Positions 48,975-59,522 of a DNA stretch of 64,000 bases are shown piece after piece (position 1 is the stretch's first letter; every line of letters begins with the position of its first letter). Below the pieces are notes generated by a model. That model was not told where the DNA came from. It ran no database searches and was given only the letters and a program-made list of their open reading frames with translations. Origin of the DNA: an uncultured Porphyromonadaceae bacterium (GTDB lineage Bacteria; Bacteroidota; Bacteroidia; Bacteroidales; Muribaculaceae). Location: NCBI GenBank assembly GCA_947643665.1, contig CANRWW010000013.1, positions 1-64,000 of the forward strand. The letters are read 5' to 3'. The position numbers and the translations under genes were made by a program.

Positions 48975-50207
48975 ATGCCAACGGACAATCCACAACCACT
49001 GCATACACCTTTTTCCGCACCGCTATACATCATGGCAAAACCGGCGGGACCATCATGCAACCTCGCGTGTGAGTATTGCTATTATCTAGAAAAGAAAGAT
49101 CTTTTCGAGCCAAAGCAACGCCCGATCATGACCGACGCCACGCTGGAGCAATATATCCGTACATATATAGAAGCCCAGACAACAAATAGGGTGGAATTTG
49201 TATGGCACGGAGGGGAAGCCACACTGCGGCCATTGTCATTTTTCCGCCGGGCAATGGAACTTCAGAAACAATATGCCGCCGGACATGATATATGCAACGC
49301 CCTACAGACCAACGGCACGCTCCTGACACCCGAATGGTGCCGGTTCCTGCATGACAACAACTGGCTTGTGGGAATTTCCATTGACGGCCCCCAGGAGTTC
49401 CATGACGAATACCGCCGCAATCCATTGGGAAAACCGACATTCCTGAACGTCATGAAAGGGATACGCCTGCTCCAGCAGTATAATGTGGAATGGAACGCCA
49501 TGGCTGTGGTAAATGACTACAACGCCGATCATCCTCTTGAATTTTACCGTTTTTTCAAGAATATAGGATGCCGCTACCTGCAGTTCACCCCGATAGTGGA
49601 ACGTGTGAAACCTGATGGCCGTCTTGCCACACCGCTTGACAACTGCGGCGAGCTGACGGAAATGTCTGTCACCCCGGCGCAATGGGGGAAGTTTTTATGT
49701 GACCTGTTTGATGAATGGATAAAGGAGGATGTCGGCAAAGTATTCGTGCAGATTTTCGACTCCACTCTTGCCAACTGGGCCGGGGTAAGCCCCGGTTTAT
49801 GCACCCTTGACACCAACTGCGGGCATGCGGCGGTAATGGAACACAATGGCGACGTGTATTCCTGTGACCATTTCGTATTTCCGCCATACAAGCTCGGCAA
49901 CATACATCACGATTCAGTCATATCAATGATGGGAAGTGAGCGCCAGTTGAAATTCGGAACTGCAAAAAGCGCCACCCTTCCGCGCCAGTGCCGTGAATGC
50001 CGCTGGCTTTTCGCCTGCCATGGCGAATGCCCCAAAAACCGGTTCTGCATTACTTCCGACGGCGAATCGGGTCTGAATTACCTGTGCGAAGGCTACCGCA
50101 TGTTCTTCACCCATGTAGAACCCTACATGGACTACATGAAAAAGGAACTTGATGCCAAAAGGCCACCAGCCAACGTGATGCAGGTTTTGGAACAGCTGAA
50201 AAAATGA
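48975..50207 (+). CDS. Anaerobic sulfatase-maturating enzyme (radical SAM/SPASM)
   Basis: AKPAGPSCNLACEYCYYLEK (CxxxCxxC); VWHGGEATLRP; SPASM cysteines CTLDTNC...SCDHFVFPPYKLGN...CRECRWLFACHGECPKNRF. Confidence 0.94.
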   Translation: MPTDNPQPLHTPFSAPLYIMAKPAGPSCNLACEYCYYLEKKDLFEPKQRPIMTDATLEQYIRTYIEAQTTNRVEFVWHGGEATLRPLSFFRRAMELQKQYAAGHDICNALQTNGTLLTPEWCRFLHDNNWLVGISIDGPQEFHDEYRRNPLGKPTFLNVMKGIRLLQQYNVEWNAMAVVNDYNADHPLEFYRFFKNIGCRYLQFTPIVERVKPDGRLATPLDNCGELTEMSVTPAQWGKFLCDLFDEWIKEDVGKVFVQIFDSTLANWAGVSPGLCTLDTNCGHAAVMEHNGDVYSCDHFVFPPYKLGNIHHDSVISMMGSERQLKFGTAKSATLPRQCRECRWLFACHGECPKNRFCITSDGESGLNYLCEGYRMFFTHVEPYMDYMKKELDAKRPPANVMQVLEQLKK

Positions 50208-53200
50208 TCAGCGTCCGCGGCGCACTACCATCTTGGCCGGTGCGGCAGAGCCATAACGCAATCCTATATTGAAATATGTCTCTATGGTGTAAAGGCCATC
50301 CGGGACAATATCGCCGCCTGTAGTCCTGAGATCCCACCGATATGGGAATGTCACCCCATTTTCAGTAAATACCACCTTGCCGGAAGCATCCTTGACAATC
50401 AGACGTCCCACAGGGATATCACCGGAATCACAATCAAGATTTATGGTAGCTTCCGTAGAGGCCGGATACTCTTCCACAGAGAGCTTTGCCTGCCCTGCCA
50501 CATTCACGACAGTGAAATTTATGGTACGCTCAGTACTCTGGCCGGCATAATTTTTCACTTTCAAGGTGAGCGTGTGGTAACCGTCGGCAATATCCGTAAG
50601 CGGAAGTTCAATAGTGCCCCCACCCTCTGTATCTGACTTGAATACAAGCGGTGCATTTGCGAACATGCGCGCTCCACCATCAAGCGCAAGCGAGGCAGAC
50701 TGCCCTAAAATAGCGCTATGGCCTGCCACCACAAACTGATTCGGTGCAATCTCGGCATGGAACATAAGATCGCCTGTGACAACATCACCATCGGCAAATT
50801 TACTGTCGTTGATATACATGGATGTTATTTCAGGCAATGTATCGTCACCGGTTTCCGGCATGCTCCCGGAAATTTCAACAGTAATATTTTCTACAGAACC
50901 GGAAGCCTGCATACCGCCATCATCGCTTGAGGCGATAAAAGTCATGCGGTTGGCTTTGCCAGGACGTTGTGGGGCCGGCATTACGACCGAAAATCGGAAA
51001 CGCCCATTTTCCACCTTGTCAAGTGTCTCAAAAATTATCTCATCCGCCATAGGCACCTCATAGCCCAGCCAGCTGTTTTCCATCGAAGTATTACCGACAT
51101 TCAGTACTTTCGCGATCCGGCTTCCATCAAAAAGACTGAGCGTCACATCACCGTTGAAATCAGTAACGACATTTCCTTCCCGATCAGTCACACATCCCCC
51201 TATTACCACCTTTTCGGCAGAAGAGAGCGACACCGGCACGGAACTGTCAAACGGTTCTCCATTTACATCCGTAATATTCATCACAAATTGCGGCCGGTGG
51301 ATCCTGATCTCAGGATCTCCAATAAGATTATAGGACAGTGTATTGATTATCAAATCATTGTTCATTGACTGCGGAGTGCTTACAGAACTTCGGCAGGCTA
51401 GACGGAACACATCGCCGGCTGTAGTGCCCCCAGTGGCACTGTAAAAGTATTTTCCGGCTTCCACATTCATCACCTGGTTCTTCTCCTTGAAGACCTCCCT
51501 GAGAGCGCCTATGACAGCAATGGATCCGCCATTAGGCTTGTAAAGGGCAACTTCTCCTATATTATCTCCGGGATGGTCGAAATATAATGCTCGGCAGGTT
51601 GCAAACACGGTAAACGGAGGCATATCGTAATCGGTCTGTTGCACAAGGTTTATATCCCATATAGGCTCCGAACCGAAAGAATATGGTGTCGCGTGCCCGC
51701 TATATGACCAATATCCTACCCCTTTCGACAGCATGTTTGATATGTACCTGTGCAATTCGTCGGCATGTCCATTGTTTTTGGGGAAAATGGTATTGTAGCC
51801 TTTATATACAACCGTGGAAGGAGCCGCATGCATGATTGCCGAATCCAGCATCTGGGAATCTCCCATATGCCCCAGCGCATCACCCTTATCGCACATGAGC
51901 AATGCGGAATTTACTGCGCGGGCAGAGGGGGGAGCCGACATGTAACGTATGGTCTTATCAACCACCGCACATGCATCGCCAATGTTTTCTGCCGGGATGC
52001 GCGCCACATTCACATCCATATGACGGGTATATATGTTGAAAGGCTCCTCGTCACTGTCCTCAGCCATCATACCGACAAAAGAATCTGTGATATAGCTTTT
52101 TGAACGATGACCGCTTAATCTGAAATCTTCCTGTTGCAGAAGAGGGATATGTGTTTCCCTGAACTCCTGTCTCCCGCCATTGGGTATATCGCGGCTGTCG
52201 TAACTTCCTGCACCGAAAAGCAACACCGATTTGAGCTTACCCGGCTCACGGTCATAGAGCATCTTCACAAACCGACGCAAAGCGGTAACATGGGGAGTAC
52301 CTGATGAAAATTCATTATATACATCATCCTGGCACACCACAGCGACATCAATCCCGTCAATATCGCGATGAGCCTGCGCCAGACGTTCAGCCTCCTCATA
52401 CATCCGCCTTGATGATATGACGATCATTCTCGGAACGGCAAGCGCATGCAGGTTCTGGCAAGCGACCTCTTCGGCAAAAGAAACAGGAAGCAGCTGGCTG
52501 TCAGGGTCAAATGCGACTATTGACGCCGGATTTCCTGAAGCTACAGAATATGCGGCCGGAGAAAAGACCTCTTTAAGATACGGCACAACGGCATCTGCCG
52601 ACAATTCCCCGCTGCAATCTGACACTTCAAAACTGCGTATATTATACGGATCCGACACATCCCAGACCATCATATCCTGAATGTTGGTGGGGATTTGTAT
52701 ACGGCTCCCTTGCGAAAGACGACTGTAGGCCATTCTCTGCTGGCCACCGCTGAAAGTATTGTCACGTTCATAAGTAACCGTAAAATAATCAAGCGCTCCG
52801 AAATTGATATACGGCAACGAGGAAGCATCAAAAACGACACTGTATAGCCCGTCGGGGGATGAGGCGGGGAAATCCTTACCCACCCAGTTCAAACCGTTAT
52901 ATACATAGGAAGAGAGACTTGTGGCTGGAACCGTGATTTGGCCCGTAATTCCCGACGGAGGAGTTATGACTACGTTTCCTGAAATGCTTACCTGGAATGC
53001 AGCTGCCATCTGCACGTATATTCCTGTCCCATCAAGAAATCCCGGCATTTCAAATGAATATGCCTGCCTCCGTTCATCCACAAAACTGCTTCCGAAAAAG
53101 AATGGGCCTATTTCACCCTTATTGCTTGTCTCTTCTTCGTAATGCACCATGCCAAAACCACTTGTAACTGCGGGGAAATCGCCAGTATCTCCTGACGCCG

Positions 53201-53693
53201 GGATCTTCTGCGGTTCTTTTCCGTCATATGCATCAGTCAGGAAATATGTACCGAAATCAGCATAAAAATTTCTGGTAACACGCACAGGAATGTTAATGCC
53301 TGTGGCGGATGATCCATTCTGGTAGATATCATTACGCACATCAGCTTCACCATAAAATATGAGCTTCTCCCCATGCCTGATTGCAGGCACAGGCGGAAGA
53401 TCGTCAGGTGTACGTTCTGTCAATTTATAGTCAGACAGCGATACCGCCGGAAAACCGAACACCGCCACTTTCGAAGGATCGGCAAAGCCCATCTCCTTAA
53501 GTTCGATATCGGTAATCTGGTGCATACCGGTATCTTTTACCTTGATTTTAACCCAACGCCCTTTGCTCAGACGTGAATCACCGGCAAAATAACCGGAAGA
53601 GAAAGCGGCGGCATCTACAGAGACAGCCGCCAATATCAATATTACCGCAAACCTAATATATCTGCGTATGTTTTTCCAGAAGGTGTTATTCAT
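50208..53693 (-). CDS. PorU-like C25 protein (type IX secretion sortase family), paralog 1
   Basis: LSKGRWVKIKVKDTGMHQITDIELKEMGFADPSKVAVFGFP; C25 core GYWSYSGHATPYSFGSEPIW...FATCRALYFDHPGDNIGEVALYKPNGGSIAVIGALR. Confidence 0.8.
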   Translation of the reverse strand: MNNTFWKNIRRYIRFAVILILAAVSVDAAAFSSGYFAGDSRLSKGRWVKIKVKDTGMHQITDIELKEMGFADPSKVAVFGFPAVSLSDYKLTERTPDDLPPVPAIRHGEKLIFYGEADVRNDIYQNGSSATGINIPVRVTRNFYADFGTYFLTDAYDGKEPQKIPASGDTGDFPAVTSGFGMVHYEEETSNKGEIGPFFFGSSFVDERRQAYSFEMPGFLDGTGIYVQMAAAFQVSISGNVVITPPSGITGQITVPATSLSSYVYNGLNWVGKDFPASSPDGLYSVVFDASSLPYINFGALDYFTVTYERDNTFSGGQQRMAYSRLSQGSRIQIPTNIQDMMVWDVSDPYNIRSFEVSDCSGELSADAVVPYLKEVFSPAAYSVASGNPASIVAFDPDSQLLPVSFAEEVACQNLHALAVPRMIVISSRRMYEEAERLAQAHRDIDGIDVAVVCQDDVYNEFSSGTPHVTALRRFVKMLYDREPGKLKSVLLFGAGSYDSRDIPNGGRQEFRETHIPLLQQEDFRLSGHRSKSYITDSFVGMMAEDSDEEPFNIYTRHMDVNVARIPAENIGDACAVVDKTIRYMSAPPSARAVNSALLMCDKGDALGHMGDSQMLDSAIMHAAPSTVVYKGYNTIFPKNNGHADELHRYISNMLSKGVGYWSYSGHATPYSFGSEPIWDINLVQQTDYDMPPFTVFATCRALYFDHPGDNIGEVALYKPNGGSIAVIGALREVFKEKNQVMNVEAGKYFYSATGGTTAGDVFRLACRSSVSTPQSMNNDLIINTLSYNLIGDPEIRIHRPQFVMNITDVNGEPFDSSVPVSLSSAEKVVIGGCVTDREGNVVTDFNGDVTLSLFDGSRIAKVLNVGNTSMENSWLGYEVPMADEIIFETLDKVENGRFRFSVVMPAPQRPGKANRMTFIASSDDGGMQASGSVENITVEISGSMPETGDDTLPEITSMYINDSKFADGDVVTGDLMFHAEIAPNQFVVAGHSAILGQSASLALDGGARMFANAPLVFKSDTEGGGTIELPLTDIADGYHTLTLKVKNYAGQSTERTINFTVVNVAGQAKLSVEEYPASTEATINLDCDSGDIPVGRLIVKDASGKVVFTENGVTFPYRWDLRTTGGDIVPDGLYTIETYFNIGLRYGSAAPAKMVVRRGR

Positions 53694-54280
53694 CTTATTT
53701 TCAAGTCTATCACAGGCATTCCGTTAAGAGTGGCGGAAATACGTGTGCCGACCACCGGTTCTACATGAAGCGGTGTGCGGCATGGGACAATCATGTCTCC
53801 GGTCTTCAACATCATAAACCTGCTTGTCAATGCCACCGTATCATCTATATGCATCATTGCAGCAGACAAAGATATTTCATCTTTTCCGTCAAGGCATATC
53901 GTGAAATTGCCATCGGCAGGAGCCGCAATTACACGCCCAGGAGCGATAGCTCCGTCAAAATTGGCTCCAAATGCGCCACAGGGTGCCCCATCCGGCGGGA
54001 GAAGCCTTGCAACCAATGAAACATTTGTATAATAACGGTGTGCGAAACGTGGCTCAATCCATTTACCCAGACGGCTTATTATCACGACCGGCGCTATCTC
54101 AAGCCGCCATTTTGCAGCAAAATCGGGAACAAACAACGGCGTCCCATATCGAACCACTGCAGAATCCGTTAGCAGTGATGTCGGAAGACAGGCCGGTAAT
54201 GATGCCATATCTCCCTGAACTGCCATTTGCGCTGTTTCAGGCCATAGATCAAACGCTCTTTCTACCGCTATGATTTTCAT
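53690..54280 (-). CDS. Fumarylacetoacetate hydrolase-family protein
   Basis: MKIIAVERAF...YTNVSLVARLLPPDGAPCG...SAAMMHIDDTVALTSRFMMLKTGDMIVPCRTPLHVEPVVGTRISATLNG. Confidence 0.8.
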   Translation of the reverse strand: MKIIAVERAFDLWPETAQMAVQGDMASLPACLPTSLLTDSAVVRYGTPLFVPDFAAKWRLEIAPVVIISRLGKWIEPRFAHRYYTNVSLVARLLPPDGAPCGAFGANFDGAIAPGRVIAAPADGNFTICLDGKDEISLSAAMMHIDDTVALTSRFMMLKTGDMIVPCRTPLHVEPVVGTRISATLNGMPVIDLKIR

Positions 54281-54313
54281 TGCTGTATATTAACATCCCC
54301 TTTGTAGCCTCAT

Positions 54314-54946
54314 TTATGAGTGCATCCTATTGTACATCACTGCAAGATGTGCATAAATGGAGGTATTTGAGATGACAATGCCGTCAGGCACGCATATCCT
54401 GTATGGAGTGAAATTCCATATGGCTTTCACACCTGCCTCAATCAGCCGGTCGGCTGTAGCCTGGGCATGTTCCACCGGTACCGTCACTATGCCGATACCT
54501 GCATGCAATATCTGGCAGCGTTCCTTTAATTCATTTATATTATAAACGGGCAAACCGTGGCGCAAGGTTCCTGCCACCGCCGGATTGACATCAAACCCGG
54601 CAACAATCTCCAGGCCATAACGCCCGAGACCGGAATCCTGCATCAAAGCTCCACCCAGCGATCCCACTCCCACTATTACAGCACGGTGTTCACGCCTGAA
54701 TCCAAGAAATTCCTCAAGTTTGTGCTCAAGGAGCGCCACCTCATATCCTATGCGTGTCTTCCCCTTTATATCCAGAAAAGACAGGTCCTTTGCAATTTGC
54801 GATGCGTCCACTTTCAGTTCACGTGAAATCTGGGTGGAGGAAACGAACTCCACTTTCCGCTCACGCAGGAGGCTCACATAAGCAAGATACCAAGGCATAC
54901 GCCTCAGAGCCGGCTCCGGAATTATGTCGTGGCGAGTATTGTCCAT
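54314..54946 (-). CDS. rex: Redox-sensing transcriptional repressor Rex
   Basis: EPALRRMPWYLAYVSLLRERKVEFVSSTQISRELKVDASQIAKDLSFLDIKGKTRIGYEV; VIVGVGSLGGALM Rossmann motif. Confidence 0.95.
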   Translation of the reverse strand: MDNTRHDIIPEPALRRMPWYLAYVSLLRERKVEFVSSTQISRELKVDASQIAKDLSFLDIKGKTRIGYEVALLEHKLEEFLGFRREHRAVIVGVGSLGGALMQDSGLGRYGLEIVAGFDVNPAVAGTLRHGLPVYNINELKERCQILHAGIGIVTVPVEHAQATADRLIEAGVKAIWNFTPYRICVPDGIVISNTSIYAHLAVMYNRMHS

Positions 54947-55025
54947 TATAAAACTGAATTATTTTGCAAAGGTACAAAGTTTTCGCCAAATATCCGCATG
55001 GAGGCAGCCCGTTTGGCTTCTTGCC

Positions 55026-58000
55026 CTATTGGGCTGTGACTGCCAGCTTACGCGACGCAGTGGCCGTCTTTTCCCCACTGTCGCCATCAGAAATTGTGGC
55101 ACGGTAAAGATATATTCCACGCGGCACACGACGTCCACCGGAATCAAGCAGATCCCACGAAACAGGGGTTGTGGTAAACATATCGCTTCGTGCAGTCTGC
55201 GTTTTCTGCCAGACAGGCCTTCCCATGAGGTCGAAAACTTCTATGGTAACCGTCATTGTAAGGTCAGGACGGTCATGCGACACATAGAAATCGGCTTTGT
55301 CCGATACCGGATTTCGATCTGTATATACCTCATATATTGTAGGAATTATATCCTGCTGTACGGTAAAATTGAGGGTTGCTTCAGCAGAATTAGGACCGGT
55401 ATCCCACACGCGCAATCTCAATGAATGGTAACCTGTGGGAAGGTCTGACAGCGGATAATTGATCGTACCGCCAGGAGTGCCGTCAGGGAATGGGGTAAAG
55501 AATTCCGACACATCGGTGTAACTTTTGCCACCTTCATCAAGATACAAAGCCATCTGGTGCCCTATGCCGGATGTGGACAAGTTCAATGCACGGTCATCCG
55601 TAACAGAAGCGATGAGCATAGGCGATGAATTCACAGCCTGCCCGTCTTGAAACGACGGATGATTCAAGTATATCGTCTCTATAACCGGAGCTGTGTCATC
55701 CGGCACAGCATCCGGATCAATACCATATACATACAGGTCACGGCAAACACCATTTGCCTCCCTTCCATCTGTGGCAGACGCATACATATTGAGAGTGGCC
55801 TGGCGATAATTGTCTGCAACTTCGGCCGGCATAAGCACATTCATTTCAAATGCCCCGTTTTTCACATGGGCAGACCCTACATAAAGCCGCCCACCCATTT
55901 TGTCAGTCGTGATTTGTTCCCCCGGATCATCTGCGGTACTATATCCATGAGTCGTGACCGAATAATCCGAATCGTACAGGGTCAATGTTATAGTGCCGTT
56001 GAAATCAGCCAGTTCGTTTCCGAAAGGATCTGTGATATTGCCACGCAACACCGCAGACTGCCGTGCCATAAGCTGTACCGGATCTTCAGGGCCATCAACC
56101 GGTACCACAGGTTTGCCACTGACCTCTGTCAGCCTCACTATGTTACCTGGATAGACAAGCCGCAATGCAGGATCGCCAAGAAGCACATACCTGAGCTTGT
56201 TGACGTCATATTTGGAACCTGCACTGGTAGCCAGCCCTATCTCGTTTTTCATTGCCTGGTATATTTCCCCTATCGTACGGACGCGCCCGCTTGTGTCGCG
56301 GATAAAAAACTGAATGCCGAGCGATTTTGTCAGATCCCCGTTGTCACCGATATATACAGGCCGTGTGGCGCTGATAGCCGAGATCACCCCGCCATTAGGA
56401 TTCTTGAAGAGGATTTCGGCGCCGGAAAGGTTTACCGAATCCCAACGCATGAAATCGCACGTGGCGGCATAAACCAAGGGCCAATGACGAAGGTAGAAAT
56501 TGTTGAGGTCGCTATATGTGACTATATTCTCAGCCGTAAGCGATGAGGGATTGGCATGGCCAATGTATGCCCAAAGCATCGCCCCTTCGTCAAGATTACG
56601 GTAAAATTGCGAGCGAGCCTCAGGATATGTATTGGAAACCATCTCATATTCATCTATATAAACTTTTTTGTATATGGCACCGGCTCCCGGAGTAGATGAG
56701 GTAGCCTTCTCCATAGCCTCCAACATGGAATCGGACTGAAGCATATGCACACCGGAATTTTTGTCATCGGCAAGCACCACTACATTGTTCTGCCACAGGC
56801 CACGCGGCGAACGCTCCTTGTATGCAATGATTTTGTCCACAGCAGCCTTGGCATCTGAGACTGATGTTACGGGCAAACGTCCCAGGGCGATTGACAGACG
56901 GTCACGCCCTGTATTGGTACCCGAATTGTCTTCAAGAAAAGCCAATATATCGTCGGTCATGTATGAATCGTTGTCGTTCAAGCCTTTATCTGTAAACCAT
57001 GCCGGCAACATCGGATATTTAAGCGCGGCAACCCGCTGAGTCACCCTACGGACATCATAAGTAGGACGGCTCATAAACAGGGCATAACGCAGTTTGCCCT
57101 CCCCCCCGGCTGGAGCTTCCTGCGCATTGCTGCGGTCATAGAACATTTTAAGGCATTTGCGGAAAGACTGCACATCTGGCATACCTGAGGAAAATTCATT
57201 GTACACTTCCTGGGGAGTAAGTACCAGCACCTGGAGCGGATCTTCCTTATCGCTCCGGTGGAAATCGGCAAGCCGTTCAGCCTCTGATTTCCATTCATTG
57301 GGAGTGAAAATCACCATGTCCGGCACCGGAAGGGCATGGAGATTCTGATTGCGCACATGTTCCACAAACGAAGGTACCGGCAACTTTCCTCCCGGTTCCC
57401 ATGCCACATATGTGCGGTTGGCGGAAATAACGCCCCACTGCAGGCTGTCATTGATCATTTTGGTCTCCATCTCACGGATGGCAAACGGATCCGTCACATC
57501 CCATACCCTGGTTTCAGAACCTGCATTGGCAAGGCGGGCGTCTGAGCGCCCCGACATATAAACCATGAGATGCCTTGATGAAGGCATTTGCAATTTGCGC
57601 AGATAAGCAATCGCAATATAATTGAGATTGGCACGGGATACCGAACCGGAAGACCTATAGTTCACACCAAGCGACAACTTTTCTGATCTGGCCAGATATG
57701 TCTTGCGGCTATTGCTCTGGCGGCCATGTGTATAATGGTTATCACCACTTACATCATCTATTTTATCCGCGGTTGTCTCCGGAAGCGCCACACCGTTGGC
57801 CGTGTATGTAATTGTACTTCCGCCCGACACCGTCAAAGCCACAAAAGAAAATTCCATATTCACAGTGGGCAAGTCAACCAGGGTGGAGTCCTTTTTGCCG
57901 GTTTCCTCGTCAACTGAATACTGCCACTCTTTCAGTGGTTGTGCCAGATCGGTAAGCGTGAAATCGAAAACCTGTTTGTTCTGGTACCTGAAATCCTCAC

Positions 58001-58589
58001 CTACCATAAAAAATCCGGCCTCTCCGGGCGATTCCAAATCTTTCTCATGAAAAATGCGGTCGTAAAACGTATTCACGCGAAGATCCGATCCGGGTGTGGA
58101 GACCTGTGAAAACGGACGGTCCTCAGGATGCAGACGATCTGGATCGTCCGGCGCTCCATCATCGGTAAGGTAATAGTAACCTGTAAAAGTGAACGGATTA
58201 TGGATAGGACGATATAGATCGCTGGAAGCCATGCCCCACTCCACCGGTCCCATGGCATAGAAATATACACCTTTTCCCTGTACATATTCGGAAGGGGTCT
58301 GTGGCAGATCATCAAGATATGATTTGGAAAGTTGTTCCGGCAGCCTCTTGGCTCCGTAACCATATACTCTGACTTTAGAAGGGTCAGAGAAGCCCCACGA
58401 CCGCAATGTAGGTTCCGGAATAGAGTGCATGCCTGTGGAAGTGACAGCTATACGCACCCACTTCCCTGCAGACAGACGCGAGGATGCCGCATAGGTATTG
58501 AGGTCAAGCGCTGCCGAGGTAAATGCAGAAACCATAAATGCCACAACAACGGCAAGAACCGCATAAATATTTGAATATCTTTTAGTCAT
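55026..58589 (-). CDS. porU: PorU-like C25 protein (type IX secretion sortase family), paralog 2
   Basis: SSRLSAGKWVRIAVTSTGMHSIPEPTLRSWGFSDPSKVRVYGYGAK; LWAYIGHANPSSLTAENIV...YAATCDFMRWDSVNLSGAEILFKNPNGGVISAISATRPVY; C-terminal VPRGIYLYRATISD...ASRKLAVTAQ. Confidence 0.82.
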   Translation of the reverse strand: MTKRYSNIYAVLAVVVAFMVSAFTSAALDLNTYAASSRLSAGKWVRIAVTSTGMHSIPEPTLRSWGFSDPSKVRVYGYGAKRLPEQLSKSYLDDLPQTPSEYVQGKGVYFYAMGPVEWGMASSDLYRPIHNPFTFTGYYYLTDDGAPDDPDRLHPEDRPFSQVSTPGSDLRVNTFYDRIFHEKDLESPGEAGFFMVGEDFRYQNKQVFDFTLTDLAQPLKEWQYSVDEETGKKDSTLVDLPTVNMEFSFVALTVSGGSTITYTANGVALPETTADKIDDVSGDNHYTHGRQSNSRKTYLARSEKLSLGVNYRSSGSVSRANLNYIAIAYLRKLQMPSSRHLMVYMSGRSDARLANAGSETRVWDVTDPFAIREMETKMINDSLQWGVISANRTYVAWEPGGKLPVPSFVEHVRNQNLHALPVPDMVIFTPNEWKSEAERLADFHRSDKEDPLQVLVLTPQEVYNEFSSGMPDVQSFRKCLKMFYDRSNAQEAPAGGEGKLRYALFMSRPTYDVRRVTQRVAALKYPMLPAWFTDKGLNDNDSYMTDDILAFLEDNSGTNTGRDRLSIALGRLPVTSVSDAKAAVDKIIAYKERSPRGLWQNNVVVLADDKNSGVHMLQSDSMLEAMEKATSSTPGAGAIYKKVYIDEYEMVSNTYPEARSQFYRNLDEGAMLWAYIGHANPSSLTAENIVTYSDLNNFYLRHWPLVYAATCDFMRWDSVNLSGAEILFKNPNGGVISAISATRPVYIGDNGDLTKSLGIQFFIRDTSGRVRTIGEIYQAMKNEIGLATSAGSKYDVNKLRYVLLGDPALRLVYPGNIVRLTEVSGKPVVPVDGPEDPVQLMARQSAVLRGNITDPFGNELADFNGTITLTLYDSDYSVTTHGYSTADDPGEQITTDKMGGRLYVGSAHVKNGAFEMNVLMPAEVADNYRQATLNMYASATDGREANGVCRDLYVYGIDPDAVPDDTAPVIETIYLNHPSFQDGQAVNSSPMLIASVTDDRALNLSTSGIGHQMALYLDEGGKSYTDVSEFFTPFPDGTPGGTINYPLSDLPTGYHSLRLRVWDTGPNSAEATLNFTVQQDIIPTIYEVYTDRNPVSDKADFYVSHDRPDLTMTVTIEVFDLMGRPVWQKTQTARSDMFTTTPVSWDLLDSGGRRVPRGIYLYRATISDGDSGEKTATASRKLAVTAQ

Positions 58590-58636
58590 GCTGTTTCACA
58601 TAGATTACTTCATATTCCATGCCACTGAGAATTATG

Positions 58637-58669
58637 CAAAATTACTGCTGTTGTACAAGGATTTGCAAT
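58637..58669 (-). promoter_or_regulatory. Bacteroidetes-type promoter for PorU-like paralog 2
   Basis: Minus strand ATTG, 21-nt spacer, TAATTTTG. Confidence 0.5.
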
Positions 58670-58727
58670 TTCTACTGCTTATTAAAATGCACGGAAATGC
58701 TATTGGAATAACGTCATTTTTACGGGT

Positions 58728-59522
58728 TTATTGCACTGAACCATTGCTAATTCGGCCATTTGCACCACCAGTGTGCATACCTGCCCCGGCAACAATAGCA
58801 GCAAACCGGTGGGCAGGATTGATGGTATTGCAGTCTACATAACCGGAGATGCCTGGTATAAATCCCCGGTGGCTGTATTGCCAGATTGCCCAAGATTGCC
58901 CGTCACCCAGCGGCGGATCGGTAAATGAACAGATCCACAATGGGAAATCTTCGAAATGGCCACGGAGATAACGCTGGTAACCATTCTTATTGGAATAAAT
59001 TATTGGCTCATATCCCTCCCGGCACATAAGGTCAAGCATACGACGCAGTTCACGACGTATGCGGTTAATATGCACCCCGTCGGCATTGCCCCACTCCTCT
59101 ACATCCACCGCCGGGGGAAGGGCGAAATCACGCCCTCTGAGCGAATTGAGAAAATTCCAAGCCTGCATCTCCCCGTCGCGGTTGAACCTGAAAAAATGAT
59201 ATGCACCAGTAGGGATTCCTGCACGTTTCAGCCCTGTGGCATTCTGAATGAAACGACGGTCACAAAAGTCCGCCCCCTCAGTAGCCTTTATATACGCGAA
59301 CTGTACGCCTGCATCGCGCAGACGGCTGTAATCCACATCTCCATTATGTGCTGAAATATCTATGCCACGTACCGGATATTCTTCTATTGACGGATTTGCC
59401 CTTTCTGAAAAAAAACGGTTGTATCCCCACCATCCGGCTGCAATTATCAGAAACAAGCCACCGAAAACCAGAAAGAACCATTTTTTACCGGCTGAAGAAA
59501 AAGGCTTGCGCAAATGCTTCAT
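58728..59522 (-). CDS. Membrane-anchored GH25-family lysozyme
   Basis: N-terminal TM WFFLVFGGLFLIIAAGWWGY; GIDISAHNGDVDYSRLRDAGVQFAYIKATEGADFCDRRFIQN; ALPPAVDVEEWGN; WAIWQYSHRGFIPGISGYVDCNTIN. Confidence 0.9.
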   Translation of the reverse strand: MKHLRKPFSSAGKKWFFLVFGGLFLIIAAGWWGYNRFFSERANPSIEEYPVRGIDISAHNGDVDYSRLRDAGVQFAYIKATEGADFCDRRFIQNATGLKRAGIPTGAYHFFRFNRDGEMQAWNFLNSLRGRDFALPPAVDVEEWGNADGVHINRIRRELRRMLDLMCREGYEPIIYSNKNGYQRYLRGHFEDFPLWICSFTDPPLGDGQSWAIWQYSHRGFIPGISGYVDCNTINPAHRFAAIVAGAGMHTGGANGRISNGSVQ

